A stretch of 64,000 nucleotides of DNA. Origin: Panax quinquefolius (Eukaryota > Streptophyta > Magnoliopsida > Apiales > Araliaceae). A program made the position numbers and the translations under genes. This document shows, piece after piece, positions 43,856 through 56,490 of the stretch. A model generated the notes under the pieces. The model searched no databases. It had not been told where the DNA came from and worked only from the letters and a program-made list of their open reading frames with translations. Position 1 is the first letter of the stretch, and each line of letters begins with the position of its first letter. The stretch spans positions 22,881,741 to 22,945,740 of the forward strand of contig CM035171.1 of assembly GCA_020205615.1 (NCBI GenBank), given 5' to 3'.

Positions 43856-44850
43856 ACAAATTGTGCTCCTTGTAACTGGTCAAACAGGTCATCAATACGA
43901 AGTAGCGGATACCTATTCTTGATAGTGACATGGTTTAATTCTTGGTAATCGATACAAATTCGCATACTCCCGTCTTACTTCTTTACAAATAAAATAGGAA
44001 CACCCCAAGGAGATGTACTAGGACCAATGAAACCGATGTCCAACAACTCATGTAGTTGGACCTTTAACTCCTGAAGTTCAATAGGAGCCATTCGATATGG
44101 GGTTTTAGAAATGGGCTTTGTATGCGAGTTCAAGATCAATAAAGAATTTAACTTCACGTTAGGGGTAGAGCAGGGAAGTTCTTCAGGAAATACGTCAGGA
44201 AAGTCAATAACAACAGGAATATTATTCAAATATGACGTGTCTTTATTCAAATCCATAACATGGGCTAAGAAAGCTTGACACCCGTTTTTTAATAAACGAA
44301 TGGCTCTATGGCTTGATATAACAGTGATTGATTTTAATGGCTTAGTTGTTTAAATTCGCACAATAGGTTGGTTAGGAATATGAAAACTAACAACCTTACG
44401 AAAACAATCAATTTTGGCATGATGAGTAGTTAACCAATCAATCCCTAAAATCACATCAAAAGCAAGTATCTTTAAAGAGATAAAGTCAACAGGTAATGTG
44501 ATGGTGCCAACTTGGATCAAACAAGATTTATAAACAGTAGATGTGATTAAAGTTTCTCCTAACGGAGTCTCCACAGATAAATCAAAGTCTAATTTCTCCG
44601 GAGTCAAGTTTAAACGTTGAGCACAAGCGGGAGAAATAAATGAATGGGTAGCACCAAAGATTCAATAAGGTATAAACTTCGCATGAATTTATGATTAGCT
44701 TACCCGTGATCACCTCGTTTGGGTTTCTCGCATGTTGACCAGTCACGACAAACGCCCTTCCAGGAACCGTTGACTTTGACTTTTCTGGGACAACCTTTTG
44801 AGTCACCATCCCCACTGGACTTGGTTTCACTACAATACAATTTCGAGTGA
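43856..44850 (-). pseudogene. Protease and RT N-half of second chromovirus
   Basis: 44582-44830 and 44350-44607 are protease halves in different frames: a frameshift lies within the active-site Asp-Thr-Gly codons near 44660. Val-Ile-Leu-Gly-Ile-Asp-Trp-Leu is present. 43975-44256 is the linker into RT, and 43856-43965 reads [19 protein letters not shown], where the deletion begins. RT catalytic core, RNase H and integrase core are missing (about 3 kb). Confidence 0.88.
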
Positions 44851-45076
44851 TATGTCCTTCCTTTCCACAATTATAGCATACTTTGAACTGTTGTGGATAG
44901 TTTGGGCTGATATGTCCCTCTTTTCCACATTTATAAAGATGATACCGGTGGTCGTTCTCCTCCCTTAAAACCGATTCTTTCTTTGGTCTTTGAGGTCTTC
45001 ACAGTGTCATTGTTGAATCTCCTCTTTTTAAAATCTTCCCCCAACTCGCTTTTTCTATTTTCATGGCCACGATTAC
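44851..45076 (-). pseudogene. Gag zinc-knuckle region, truncated by Athila insertion
   Basis: Two CCHC-like segments (about 44918-44940 and 44855-44895), the second reading Cys-Tyr-Asn-Cys-Gly-Lys-Glu-Gly-His-Ile. Gag sequence continues to GATTAC at 45076, where the Athila LTR TGTTGGGTAATT starts. Left target-site copy would be ATTAC (45072-45076). Confidence 0.85.
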
Positions 45077-46813
45077 TGTTGGGTAATTTCTAGTTACGCA
45101 CAACACGCAAGTATACGTGGTCAACAAGTAATAAAGAGTAAGTAAAGTATCGTTCCCACAGAAAATTAACTAACAAAGTTCACCAAGCATTAACCCATAA
45201 CCATCTTAGTCTTATTTAAACAAATGATATTATATTTTGTATTTAAACTACGAAATTAAGTAAACCTAACTATTCCTAGAGTGAGACTAGATAATAAAGA
45301 CCTGAGATTACAATTTCATCTATTGACTCATTCAAATCCATACATTTCATGTTAAGCCAAACTAATTGTACCAATTTGTTAGTCGAGAACACTAAAGTAA
45401 AGTATAGCCATCTTTCAATGCACCATACCCATATCACATATAATCCACAATTGATAGAATACATATGAACACCCACATTACCTAAATCACAATATCTCTA
45501 TGTGATTTATAAATAATTAGAGTTTAATTCCAAGTTCTCAATTGACTACGAGTGGTGCTTCGGTATATGTCTATCCTAAGCACAAATCATACATCCCATC
45601 ACAACGTAGAATATACAATCACAAGCTATCAAGATCAGATCTAAACCCATACTTCGTCTTTCAAGTTCATATGGGTTATCACAGTAATTGATGGCCAATC
45701 AACTAAGCAAATAAGCATAAATCTTAATAGACAATCCCATAGCAATCACTAAGGTTAACAATAAAATATATCAGATTAAACTAATCAATAGAATCCATTG
45801 TAATCTCAAAATAGAGTTTAACTCATCATAGAATCAAAACCCACAATCCACAATTGATTATACATTGAGAAATAAAGATAGAAGTAAAGAGAAGTTAGGG
45901 ATTTGGGAATGTAAATTTGAGATTCTCCTCTTGCTCCAATTCTGAATTTCCAATGCTCTTCGATTGCTTCAATCTTCAACTCTCATCTAATCTAGGGTTC
46001 TAATCTAATCTAAAAAGAAAGAGAAGAAAAGAAAACAATGATAGCTTTAGCCCCCAAGGGGTGGAATAATGTTTACATCATGAGAATATGTCTAATATAT
46101 ATGCCCTAATTGAATCCCTCTCTCCGTTACGCTTCAATTGCACTGTTTAATGAAAAGTCAGCTTTGGTCAACACCCGAAGTCACGCGGCCGCGCAGGAAT
46201 TGGCCTAAGTTGGGCGCGGCCGCGCAAAAGCTGAAAATCGCGCTTTTTACTACTGTAAGTCGCGTGGCCGCGCGCAAGTTCGCGCGCCCGCGCGCGGGTG
46301 ATTTTCTCCTGCAGTGTGCTCTGGTAAAATGGCCATAACTTTTGATCCGGGAAGAGTTACGGGACGTGCCACCTATCAAATCGAAGATATCGACGAGCTC
46401 TACAACTTTCATTCTTTGAGTACTGAGAAATAATGCACGGATGAAGACTGAAATTGAGCTGGAAGGGACTGCTGTGAAAATGGCTAACCAAAACAGCGAA
46501 GTTTGACGTCCATTGGTACAACGATCATAATTAGAGCGATTCAAGATGTTCTGAAAAGCTACGAAGATGCTCTACAATGTAGTCCAAGTTCTAAGCCATG
46601 AACATGAAGTAATATGAAAGCCCAAATGATGTCCGGATTGCCTTTTCTTTGCATTTTCTTTGCTTTTCCTTACCAATAATCGCTCACACCGCTCCCAATT
46701 GTATAACCTACAAAATGAACACAAAATGCATGAAAAATAACTAAGACACATGAATACAAGCAACTAATTCAAGTAAAAGATATCGTATAAGTGTATAAAA
46801 AATCCACTTATCA
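45077..46813 (-). repeat. 3' LTR of Athila-like element no. 2 (1737 bp)
   Basis: Sense termini TGATAAGTGG (46813) and ...TACCCAACA (45077). The first sense bases form a dyad (ATAAGTGGAT...ATACACTTAT), as in element no. 1. A GC-rich cluster with two NotI octamers is at 46185-46310. The 128-codon open stretch at 46158-46544 (minus) crosses that cluster; it has no domain I recognise and is probably chance openness in a GC-rich LTR. Confidence 0.88.
46185..46310. repeat. GC-rich palindromic cluster in Athila LTR
   Basis: CACGCGGCCGCGCAGG, GGGCGCGGCCGCGCAAA, GTGGCCGCGCGC and CGCGCGCCCGCGCGCGGG within 125 bp. Same kind of motif as at 3585-3735 in the other Athila LTR, with different spacing. Confidence 0.75.
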
Positions 46814-46830
46814 AATACCCCCAAACTTAA
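46814..46830 (-). other. Athila polypurine tract
   Basis: The minus strand reads TTAAGTTTGGGGGTATT directly before the 3' LTR, the characteristic Athila plus-strand primer. An identical 17-mer occurs at 56527-56543. Confidence 0.85.
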
Positions 46831-47910
46831 ACCGTTGCTTGTCCCCAAGCAACACAATATAATGCAATCTATATGATATGCAAGCTACGCTACTATGAAA
46901 ATGAATCCCCAGATTTCCAGTCACGTTATGAATTCCAATACGATATGCCTCAGAGAAATATCAAGATCCAAGAACAAAGTATCAAACTAAGCTAAAGTCA
47001 TAATGACATACAATCATATAATCCTAACCTGCTATAAAGATGATGTGTGTGTGTGTGATGTATTCAGAGATAAGCTTGACAAAGGTGAAGATACCACATG
47101 CTTTATTGCTTAAGGCAGAAAATTAAAGTTTAAATCAAGAACTATGCATACAAATGAAACAAGAACTACTCCAACACATCAGTACAAACTAAGGTTTAGC
47201 AAAGGGTTTATTCTACTTTATTTTTACTCGCGAGGGCAATTTTCGCACTTTTCCGCGGTATTTATTGAATTTTATATATATATATCCCATGACTTTGCAA
47301 TGTCTCATTCCATTAGGCTAACAGTGCTACCCCTTAGCGAGCTTTCAACCAACGACTCCCAGACCATTAAGACATTAGGCTAGGTGTAGAGACAATCCCC
47401 CAAGCGTATTTTACTCAAGTAACAAAGGCCCCGAAATAAGACTAGCCATAGTAATTATTCAATATTTTTTTTTTCTATTTTTTTTTATAAAGCAAGCATA
47501 CCCATGCGTTCTCCAAAACTTGAGTTTAAGTGTCTTCATAGTCATTACTCACTTCCTACACAATTCTATCATTAAAAACAACATTTTCCTCTCAGCAAAC
47601 AAGCATGCTAATCTTAACCAACAAGCAAATAGGAACATTGGCGTGCTACCTGGTAACATCTAAACAGCAAGCATGAATTATATCCTGTATAAAATTATAA
47701 TTAAGCTCAAGATATCCACTAAATTAAAAAATCTATCAAATTTCTATGTCATCATTAGCCAAATTAGAATTCAACTAACTAAAAGCCTGGGATTATGCAA
47801 TGTTATGCAACTAAACACATACTAAGTAATCAAGACAAAAGAAAACTAATAAAAAAATTTATACTAAAATACCCCTACTATACAACTTAAACATGCAATC
47901 AAACTATATG
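46831..47910 (-). other. Athila 3' untranslated region, first part
   Basis: About 1.1 kb, AT-rich, with no supportable gene. Small open stretches (46572-46763 minus in the LTR, 47144-47383 plus here) show no family features. Contains a T-run (47465-47486) and a TG repeat (47044-47057). Ends at target-site copy ATATG (47906-47910). Confidence 0.65.
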
Positions 47911-50650
47911 TGTAAGACCCCGAAATTTTTTAAATAAAAAGGAATTTCCTTTATTTATTATTTTGAAATAGTAAGGGTTGATTTGATTAATGTGGATAGT
48001 TAGGGGTTAAATACGCAAATACTTCAAAATAAGCAAGTGGTTATAAAATATTCATTGTTGTCGGGGAATATTCGGTTGGTCGTGGAATATTAAATCTTTG
48101 TCGGGAATATTCCTACGACGGTAGCGACCGTGTGTGGGCCCCATAACTTAAAGCGATTGGATGAAGAAAGCGACAAATATAAGTTGGTTAAAAATAACGG
48201 CGTAGTTATTACCGTTAAGACATTGGAATACCGGTGGTTAAAATACGAAGAATCTGGCGTGGTTGCACGTTGAGTAGCTTTACCAGTATTACAAAGATTG
48301 TTGAATTATTGATCCTTACGTAAGAAGGCTTTACTCAATAATTTTCACAGTAGTTCTTATTCGATATTTTATTTTATTGATTCAATAATTCTTTGCGTTG
48401 ATATTTTATATTATTGTTGTTCAATAATTGTCCTCGCACATTATCTCCATTATCGGATCAATAATTCATATTATTTGAATAATATTATTAGATAGCATTA
48501 TTGGCAATGTCTAGAAAGTTACGTAAAGGAGAGGTTTGGTCACCTAATTGCGGCGCCCAAGAAGGAGAAATCCTTATCGGAAAGCCCCCTCTTTCCTAGG
48601 AACGACCTGATTGTCATAATTGTGATTCTGTAATATTATTTGTGAATAATTAATTATTGATTTATATGATAAGAAAATATTTATAAATGATGGATTTATT
48701 TGTTTTATGTGGTTATAATTGAATGATTTAATGTTGAGGTGTTTTATCAGTAATTTTGTCGGAATGGAGGTATTAAAAATCAAATCAGTATTTTTACGAT
48801 ATATTGCGTGAGTTATAATTTTTAATCCGACCGTTGGATCGTTGTAATTTTTGGATATGTTATACATATATAAGTTGAGTATATGTCCACAAATTTTGAA
48901 CCGTTAAAATGAACGAATGATTTGTTATGAATTTTAAGAGGTGACTGATTCGGAAATTAGGTTTATATTTGATTTTGGTGGAAAATTCTAGAATTGAGTG
49001 GGCCCCACTTGTAGTTGGTGAAGAAATGTGCTGAATTTTATTTCAAATGTGGTGGGTGGGAATAGTAGCGAGTAAAGCCATCGAGGTTGCGAGAGTTAAG
49101 TGCGCTTTGGCGTGCTTAACATTTTCCTATAAATAGAGGCTAAGTTAGAATTGAAAATCACACCGAAACAAGTTTTCTCTCGTTCTCTCTCTATATTATC
49201 GAGTGTATTTTGTGAGTATTTTGAGTATACTTTGAGTATTGTTAGACGGTGCAAGTTCCCTTCAGCACTATATTCGGTGTTTCAACTAGAAGTACTGTCT
49301 TTCGAGGTAAGGGATGTTATTTTCTTCTCAGATGATATTATTTCTTCAATATCATTATGCTGAAATATTGGTTGGAACTTTTTATCAAATTTGGAACTTT
49401 TTTATGTCGGGGTTACTATTCATGAGTTACTATTCACGAGTTACTATTCATGAGTTACTATTCACGAGTTACTATTCACGAGTACTATTCATGAAGCGTG
49501 AAGATGTTTTTTGTGGAATTTCTATCTTTTGGTTTGAGTTACTTATTCACGATACTAAGACTATTCACGATACTCTGACTATTCACGAATCATTGGCAAG
49601 ACTATTCATAGAAAAATGAAAATTTTTCTTTTCGTCTAAAATATCTATTCTGGATACTAGCTTTGATTGTATCCATGTTTTGATCATTCTTGAATTTTAC
49701 ACCACTATGATTATTTTTGAGGTATTTTTGGACGTGGATAAAACCAAGTACGAATCCTTAATCCTTGTCATTTTGTTTCACTGGATTCGTTTCTTTAAAA
49801 TATATTTTCATCATCCTCGGTCTTAAATGATGATATTATTCAATATCTTTGGCGCCCAGAAGTGCAAAGATGAATGATTTCTGAAGAATATCTTTGGCTC
49901 AGTAGTGCAAAGATGAGCAGTGTTTAAATGAAATATGACCGATCGATGAATATCTTTGGCCTTTAGTGCAAAGATGAAGCAGTGTTTAAATGAACATGAC
50001 CGACCGATGAATATCTTTGGCCTTTAGTGCAAAGATGAAGCAGTGTTGAGATGAAACATGACCGATCGATGAATATCTTTGGCCTGTAGTGCAAAGATGA
50101 ATATTTGATTTGAGATGAATATTGATTGATGTTCTGAGGATAAAATATTGATGATGGACCGTTAAACTCGTAGATTATAGTAGATTTCATTCTCTACGTA
50201 ACTCTTCTATGAATTATTATTTTTGCGAATATTGATGCGAAACTTGTTATTCATTGTATTCTATCGAATTTTTCCTCGTTGAAGACTAACGATAATTTGT
50301 TCTATATTATCTTAGTCATAACATTCTTTTTCGGGCTAGTTGAGCTCACCCTTTTCCTTTTTGTTCCATTTTTCTTCTCGGAGGCGAGAATGTAGCGAGT
50401 ACTAGTCTGGGGTATGGAATGAAGGTTCTAGAGAGAGTTGTTTAGTAGTCCTCACCATTTTTATAAAATAATGTATCAATAATTATGATGGGGATTTATT
50501 TGCGTGTGGATATTGTTCAGATGACAATATCTCGTATTTAAACTCGTAGTTTCTATGTTGTAATAATAAAGTTGTAGTTATTTCTATACCATGTATTTGG
50601 CGACTCGAGAATGGGTTGGATGGAATGGACCTATTTTGGAATTAAATCAC
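47911..50650 (+). repeat. 5' LTR of the plus-strand chromovirus (about 2740 bp)
   Basis: Starts TGTAAGACCCCGAAATT; the end near 50650 is decayed (the expected GGGGTCGTCACA reads ATTAAATCAC). TATA box 49127-49139, TACTATTCACGAGT array 49405-49500, minisatellite of five units 49850-50110, terminal dyad near 50447-50495. Open stretches at 48574-48867 and 49151-49619 are LTR sequence. Confidence 0.92.
49127..49139 (+). promoter_or_regulatory. LTR TATA box (CCTATAAATAGAG)
   Basis: Consensus TATA in the LTR, repeated at 54964-54976 in the 3' LTR and conserved in all sibling LTRs. It marks the likely U3/R border about 1.2 kb into the LTR. Confidence 0.7.
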
Positions 50651-50653
50651 GGT

Positions 50654-50664
50654 TGGTATCGAGC
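50654..50664 (+). other. Primer-binding site, initiator tRNA-Met type (one base lost)
   Basis: TGGTATCGAGC, the standard TGGTATCAGAGC with one base missing inside CAG. The sister site at 35197-35209 is intact. Confidence 0.8.
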
Positions 50665-50849
50665 TTAGGATATGATCTCCGGAGATCGGGGAATAGAACT
50701 AGGAGGGGAGGAGAGTAAATCCTTCGCTAGTGTGTCCTACCTAAGCTTATTTGTTAGTTGGTCAAGATATAGGGATATTATGTGATATATTGATTTCCTT
50801 AATTAACCCTTTTTTATGATGTGATTTGAGAATGTCGAATTGAGAATAT

Positions 50850-51935
50850 TAATGATGGAGCAAATGAGACCGTGGAGATGCCTGACTCACCAATGAGGAG
50901 AACGCAACAACAGTGGCAATGTTCCTCCCGTGAACAACACCACTTGAAAGCAGATGATGAACGAGGGATATTTAGAAGCTTTTTGCGATTCATGCAAAAT
51001 CAGACGAGGAGACTCGTGTTCAAAATACTGAGGAGGAAATGATAGCAATTCACGTGGTGGTCGCGACCAAGCGATTCAAAGAGTTGGGACCACGTAATTT
51101 AAGGAAAGCCGATCCGATCATGGCGGAAACATGGGTCAAGCAAATTACCAAGATATTCGATGTCTTGGGATGTACAGAAGAACAGAAGGTTCCATTTGCC
51201 ACCTTTATGTTAAAGTGGCGAAAGGAGACTCATTGGTGGGAGTCGTGAAGCGTATCCATCCAAACCGAGACTCAAAGATGTCTTGGGAGACATTTGAAAC
51301 TATTTAATGACAAGTACTTCCACGAAAGTATTCATCTATATGAAGGAAGTGGAGTTTATTAGACTAGAGCGTAAGAATAACGATGCGGTGTCAAAGACGA
51401 GGCGTAAGTTCGCGGAGTTATCGAGTTGCACCTCATTTGGTGGAGAATGAGGAACGTATGACGCGGATGTTTCGAGAGGTTTGAAACCCGACATACGCCA
51501 AGATCTCATTTCTCATAAATTTTCTCTCTTCAGATGTTGTGTCATGTGGCTCGATTGTTAGAGCGAGATAACGAATCACGTTCAACCGAGGGACCATAAC
51601 GAGGATCATATATCAAAGATAGCGGTCATCGAATAACGATAACCGGCGGAGAAAGAAGAATACTGATAAAGGCGGTAAACTACTACGGTGGTAATCGTGG
51701 CCATGAAAATAGAAGAAGCGAGTCGGGAGGAGATTTTAAAAGAGGAGATTCAACAACGACCATGTGAAGACGTCGCCGCCGGTGAGCAACTAGTTTTAAG
51801 GGAGGAGAACGACCACCCATTAGTATATGCTACAAATGCGGAAAAGAGGGACATATCATCCAAAGCGCCCACAACAGTTCAAGGTATGCTATAATTGTGG
51901 AAAGGAAGGACATATCGCTCGAGATTAGACGAAAG
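50850..51935 (+). pseudogene. Chromovirus gag and zinc knuckles, heavily broken
   Basis: The clearest part is 51039-51250: Ala-Glu-Thr-Trp-Val-Lys-Gln-Ile-Thr-Lys-Ile-Phe-Asp-Val-Leu, then Pro-Phe-Ala-Thr-Phe-Met-Leu. Zinc knuckles at 51829-51855 (Cys-Tyr-Lys-Cys-Gly-Lys-Glu-Gly-His) and 51888-51930 (Cys-Tyr-Asn-Cys..., its last Cys replaced by a stop). Roughly one frame change per 100 bp. Confidence 0.85.
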
Positions 51936-53752
51936 AGGCGAAACCTAGTTCAATGGGGGACGGTGACTCAAAAGATCATCCCAGTAAAAGTCAAAGTCAA
52001 CGATTCCGGAAGAGCGTTTGTTGTGATCGGTCAAAATGCGAGGAACCCGAACGAAGTTAGCATCAAGTTAGTTAATTATAAATTCTGCTAAGTATATACC
52101 TTACTAGATATTGGTTCTACCCATTCTTTTATCTCTCTTACTTGCATTTCAACGCGTTTGAACTTGACTACTGAGAAATTAAACTTTGACCTATCTCATG
52201 GAGACTCCATTAGGAGAAACTTTCATTACATCCGTTGTTTAAAAATCTTGCTTGATTCAAGTTGGCACTATCACATTACCTCGTTAACCTTATTTCTATA
52301 GAGATATTTGCTTTTGATGTGATTTTAAGGTTAACTACTCATCATGCCAAATTGATTGCTTTTGTAAGGTTGTTAGTTTTCATATTCCTAAGCAACTTCG
52401 TTATTCAATTCAAGCAATCAAACCATTGTAGTCAAACATTTTCATATCAAGCCATGAAGTCATTCGTTTATTACGGATGTCAAGTTTTCTTAGTCCATGT
52501 TATGGATTTGAATAAAGACACGTCGATTTGAATAATATTCTGTTGTTATTGATTTTTCCGATGTATTTCTGAAGAATTTCTTGGCTTACTCCCAAAGATC
52601 GATATTAAATTTTGTATCGACTTTGAACCCAGACAAAACTCATTCCTAAAATCTCATATCGAATGGCTCTATTGAACTTCGTGAGTTAAAATTCAACTAT
52701 AGAATTTGGTACCGAGCCTTTATCCGGTGACTTCTTTTGTGGAATGCACAAAGCCGCATTTCTCCGTAGGGGACACCATATTCGCATGCGATAGTAAATC
52801 GATAGGTGTCATTGTGACGTCTTATCCAAGATTGGGATATGAGTCACAGTTGAGAGCAACCTAAGTCGAGAATCGAAATACGTAGCTTTCAGGCTTAGTT
52901 GGTGGTTATTATCGGAGATTCGTTGAAGGATATTCTCGAATCGCTATTCCATTAACGCATGACTAACTCGTAGAGATACAAAATTCGAATGGAGCAAGTT
53001 ATGTGGGAAGAGCTTCAAGAACTCAAGAGGAGACTCATTTCAAAGATATGTTCGACCATGCCATCCCGGAAAAGCGAACGTGGTAGGCGACGTGTTGAGT
53101 AGAAGATCGTGATATAGTACTGAAAGTACGATATGGTCAAAGACTCATTTCAGTATAATTTACAAATAATAGAGATGGAGATGAAAACTCTAGGTACCCA
53201 CGTGATGATATACGATGCACGTGATGATATCTGAGTATAATCGACTTTAATCGATAAAGTTAAAGTCGTTCAAGCTACACACCGGAGTGATGAATTTGAA
53301 GAAGAGGTGCAAGAAGTTGTTATTTCAAAAGCGAGAATCGGTGAGGTGAGGAAAGCTCAAACCTTCGATTTATTAATCCAGTTGAAATTCTCGATCGAAT
53401 AGGGCTGTGGGCCTATAGACTCGCTTTTACCGCCAAGTATGACGCGTGTTCATAACGTTTTTACGATCGATGTTACGTAAATATGTGGACGACGAACCAC
53501 GTCATTGAGTTAGAACCGGACGAGATAGTCAGAAGACTTAACGTCACGAGGAGGTACCTATCAAGATCTTGGATGAATATGTCCCATGTACCGAGGTTAT
53601 ACCACAAGTTAAAGTTTTGTGGAGAAACCATGCAATTGAGGAAATGACCGGGAGTTGGAAATGGAAATGAAAGCGAGGTATTCTCATCTTTTCGAAAACA
53701 CTGTGTACGTCACGTCAATTTCGAGGGACGAAATTTCATAAGGAGGAGAGGT
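51936..53752 (+). pseudogene. Chromovirus pol remnant: protease, RT and RNase H scraps, chromodomain
   Basis: 52000-52500 matches the protease (Gln-Asn-Ala-Arg-Asn-Pro-Asn-Glu-Val; Asp-Ile-Gly-Ser-Thr where Asp-Thr-Gly-Ala-Thr is usual). 52500-52720 is the linker, 52880-52950 the RT thumb (Tyr-Tyr-Arg-Arg-Phe-Val-Glu-Gly), about 53060-53110 the RNase H end, and 53390-53690 the integrase end and chromodomain (Lys-Val-Leu-Trp-Arg-Asn-His). RT and integrase catalytic cores are absent. A PPT-like AAGGAGGAGAGGT precedes the 3' LTR. Confidence 0.82.
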
Positions 53753-56485
53753 TGTAAGACCTCAAATTTTTAAATAAAAAGGAATTTCCTTTATTTATTA
53801 TTTTGAAATAGTAAGGGTTGATTTGATTAATGTGGATAGTTAGGGGTTAAATACGCAAATACTTCAAAATAAGCAAGTGGTTATAAAATATTCATTGTTG
53901 TTGGGGGAATATTCTGGTTGGTCGTGGAATATTCAGAATGCTTGTCGGGGAATATTAAATTTACCTGCCGCAACACCATGTGTGGGCCCATAACGAAAAG
54001 CGATTGGATGAAGAAAACGACAAATATAAGTTGGTTAAAAATAATTGGCGTAGTTATTACTGAGTTAAGATCTGTTGGAATACCCGGTGGTTAAAATACT
54101 GAATGTCTGGCGTCACAAGTTAAAGATACCAGATTGCATAAAGATTGTTGAATTATTGATCCTTACGTAAGAAGGCACTACTCAATAATTTTCACACGAG
54201 TTATTCTTATTCAATATTTTATTTTATTGATTCAATAATTCTTTGCGTTGATATTTTATATTATTGTTGTTCAATAATTGTCCGCACATTATCTCCATTA
54301 TCGGATCAATAATTCATATTATTTGAATAATATTATTAGATAGCATTATTGGCAATGTCTAGAAAGTTACGTAAAGGAGAGGTTTGGTCACCTAATTGCG
54401 CTGCCAAGAAGAGAAATCCTTATCGAAAGCCCCTCTTTCCCGGAGCTACTGGTTGTTATAATTGTGATTACGTAATATTATTTGTGAATAATTAATTATT
54501 GATTTATATGATAAGAAAATATTTATAAATGATGGATTTATTTGTTTTATGTGGTTATAATTGAATGATTTAATGTTGAGGTATTTTATCAAGAATTTTG
54601 TCGAATGGAGGTATTAAAAATCAAATCAAGATTTTTACGATATATTATGTGAGTTATAATTTTTAATCCGATAGTTGGATCGTTGTAATTTTTGGATATG
54701 TTATACATATATAAGTTGAGTATATGTCCACAAATTTTGAACCGTTAAAAATGAACGAATGATTTGTTATGAATTTTAAGAGGTGACTGATTCGAAAATT
54801 AGGTTTATATTTGATTTTGGTGGAAAATTCTAGAATTGAGTGGGCCCCACTTGTAGTTGGTGAAGAAATGTGCTGAATTTTATTTCAAATGTGGTGGGTG
54901 GGAATAGTAGCAGGTAAAGCCATCAGGTTGCATGTTAAGTCTGCTTCGGCGTGCTAACATTTTCCTATAAATAGAGGGCTAAGTTAGAATTGAAAATCAC
55001 ACCAGAAACAAGTTTTCTCTCTTTCTCTCTCTATATTATCGAGTGTATTTTGTGAGTATTTTGAGTATACTTTGAGTATTGTTAGGCAGTTTGCAAGTTC
55101 CTTCAAAGACTATATCAGGTGTTTCAACTAGAAATAATTGTCTTTCGAGGTAAGGGATGTTATTTTCTTCTCGGATGATATTATTTCTTCAATATCATTA
55201 TCTTTCAAATATTGGTTGGAACTTTTTATCAAATTTGGAACTTTTTCATGTCTGGGTTACTATTCATGAGTTACTATTCACGAGTTACTATTTATGAGTT
55301 ACTATTCACGAGTTACTATTCACGAGTACTATTCATGAAGCGTGAAGATGTTTTTTTTTGTGGAATTTTTATCTTTTGGTGTTGAGTTACTATTCACGAT
55401 ATCGACTATTCACGATATCTGACACTATTCACGAATACGGACTTTATTCAATAGAAAAATGAAAATTTTTCTTTTCGCTCTAAAATATCTATTCGGATAC
55501 TAGCTTTGATTGTATCCATGTTTTGATCATTCTTGAATTTTACACCACTATGATTATTTTTGAGGTATTTTTGGACGTGGATAAAACCAAGTACGAATCC
55601 TTAATCCTTGTCATTTTGTTTCACTGGATTCGTTTCTTTAAAAATATTTTTCATCATCCTCAGTCTTAAATGATGATATTATTCAATATCTTTGGCCTCA
55701 GAGTGCAAAGATGAATGATTTCAAGAATATCTTTGGCCTGTAGTGTAAAAGATGAGCAGTGTTTAAATGAATACGACCGACCGATGAATATCTTTGGCCT
55801 TTAGTGCAAAGATGAACAGTGTTTAAATGAACATGACCGATCGATGAATATCTTTGGCCTTTAGTGCAAAGATGAGCAGTGTTGAGATGAACATGACCGA
55901 TCGATGAATATCTTTGGCTCAGTAGTGCAAAGATGAATATTTGATTTGAGATGAATATTGATTGATGTTGGGGATAAAATATTGATGATGGATCATTAAA
56001 CTCGTAGATTATAGTAGATTTCATTCTCTACGTAACTCTTCTATGAATTATTATTTCATTGCGAATATTGATCTCAAACTTGTTGTCTATTGTATTCTAT
56101 CGAATTTTTCCTCGTGAAGACTAACGATAATTTGTTCTATATTATCTTAGTCATAACATTCTTTTCTTGGGCTAGTTGAGCTCACCCTTTTCCTTTTTGT
56201 TCCATTTTTCTTCTCGGGAGGCGAGAATGTAGCGTAGTACTAGCCTGGGGTATGGAATGAAGGTTCTAGAGAGAGTTGTTTAGTAGTCCTCACCATTTTT
56301 ATAAAATAATGTATCAATAATTATGATGGGGATTTATTTGCGTGTGGATATTGTCTAGATGACAATATCTGTATTTAAACTCAGAGTTTCTATGTTGTAA
56401 TAATAAAGTTGTAGTTATTTCTATACCATGTATTTGGCGACTCAGAATGGGTTGGATGGAATGGACCTATTTTGGGGTCGTCACA
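53753..56485 (+). repeat. 3' LTR of the plus-strand chromovirus (2733 bp)
   Basis: TGTAAGACCTC...GGGTCGTCACA. It aligns with 47911-50650 along its whole length. Long stretches are identical, with clusters of small indels between them. TATA at 54964-54976, TACTATTCACGAGT array 55255-55335, minisatellite of five units 55680-55940. The open stretch at 55698-56024 (minus) is minisatellite. Confidence 0.93.
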
Positions 56486-56490
56486 ATATG

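Larger units (their letters stand above)
37574..45076 (-). mobile_element. Second chromovirus of the same family, pol-deleted, cut by an Athila insertion
   Basis: Minus-strand content from the right: zinc knuckles, protease, RT N-half, an internal deletion at ~43850, integrase C-terminus with intact chromodomain, PPT, 3' LTR. The LTR contains a solo LTR. The gag 5' half, PBS and 5' LTR are displaced by the Athila LTR beginning at 45077. It sits inside the 5' LTR of the previous element; expected left target-site copy TTCTT (37569-37573). Confidence 0.88.
47911..56485 (+). mobile_element. Complete-ended chromovirus, plus strand, internally deleted, TSD ATATG
   Basis: 8575 bp. 5' LTR 47911-50650, PBS, 3.1-kb internal region, PPT, 3' LTR 53753-56485, with ATATG at 47906-47910 and 56486-56490. 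Same family as the minus-strand elements at 25562 and 37574. The internal region keeps shredded gag, zinc knuckles, protease, scraps of RT/RNase H, integrase end and chromodomain; RT and integrase cores are deleted. It depends on other copies for mobility, if it moved in this state. Confidence 0.93.

Noticed and set aside
46158..46544. 128-codon minus-strand ORF in Athila LTR as a host or novel gene
   Set aside because: It spans the GC-rich palindromic cluster, where low stop frequency is expected, shows no recognisable domain, and lies wholly in an LTR.
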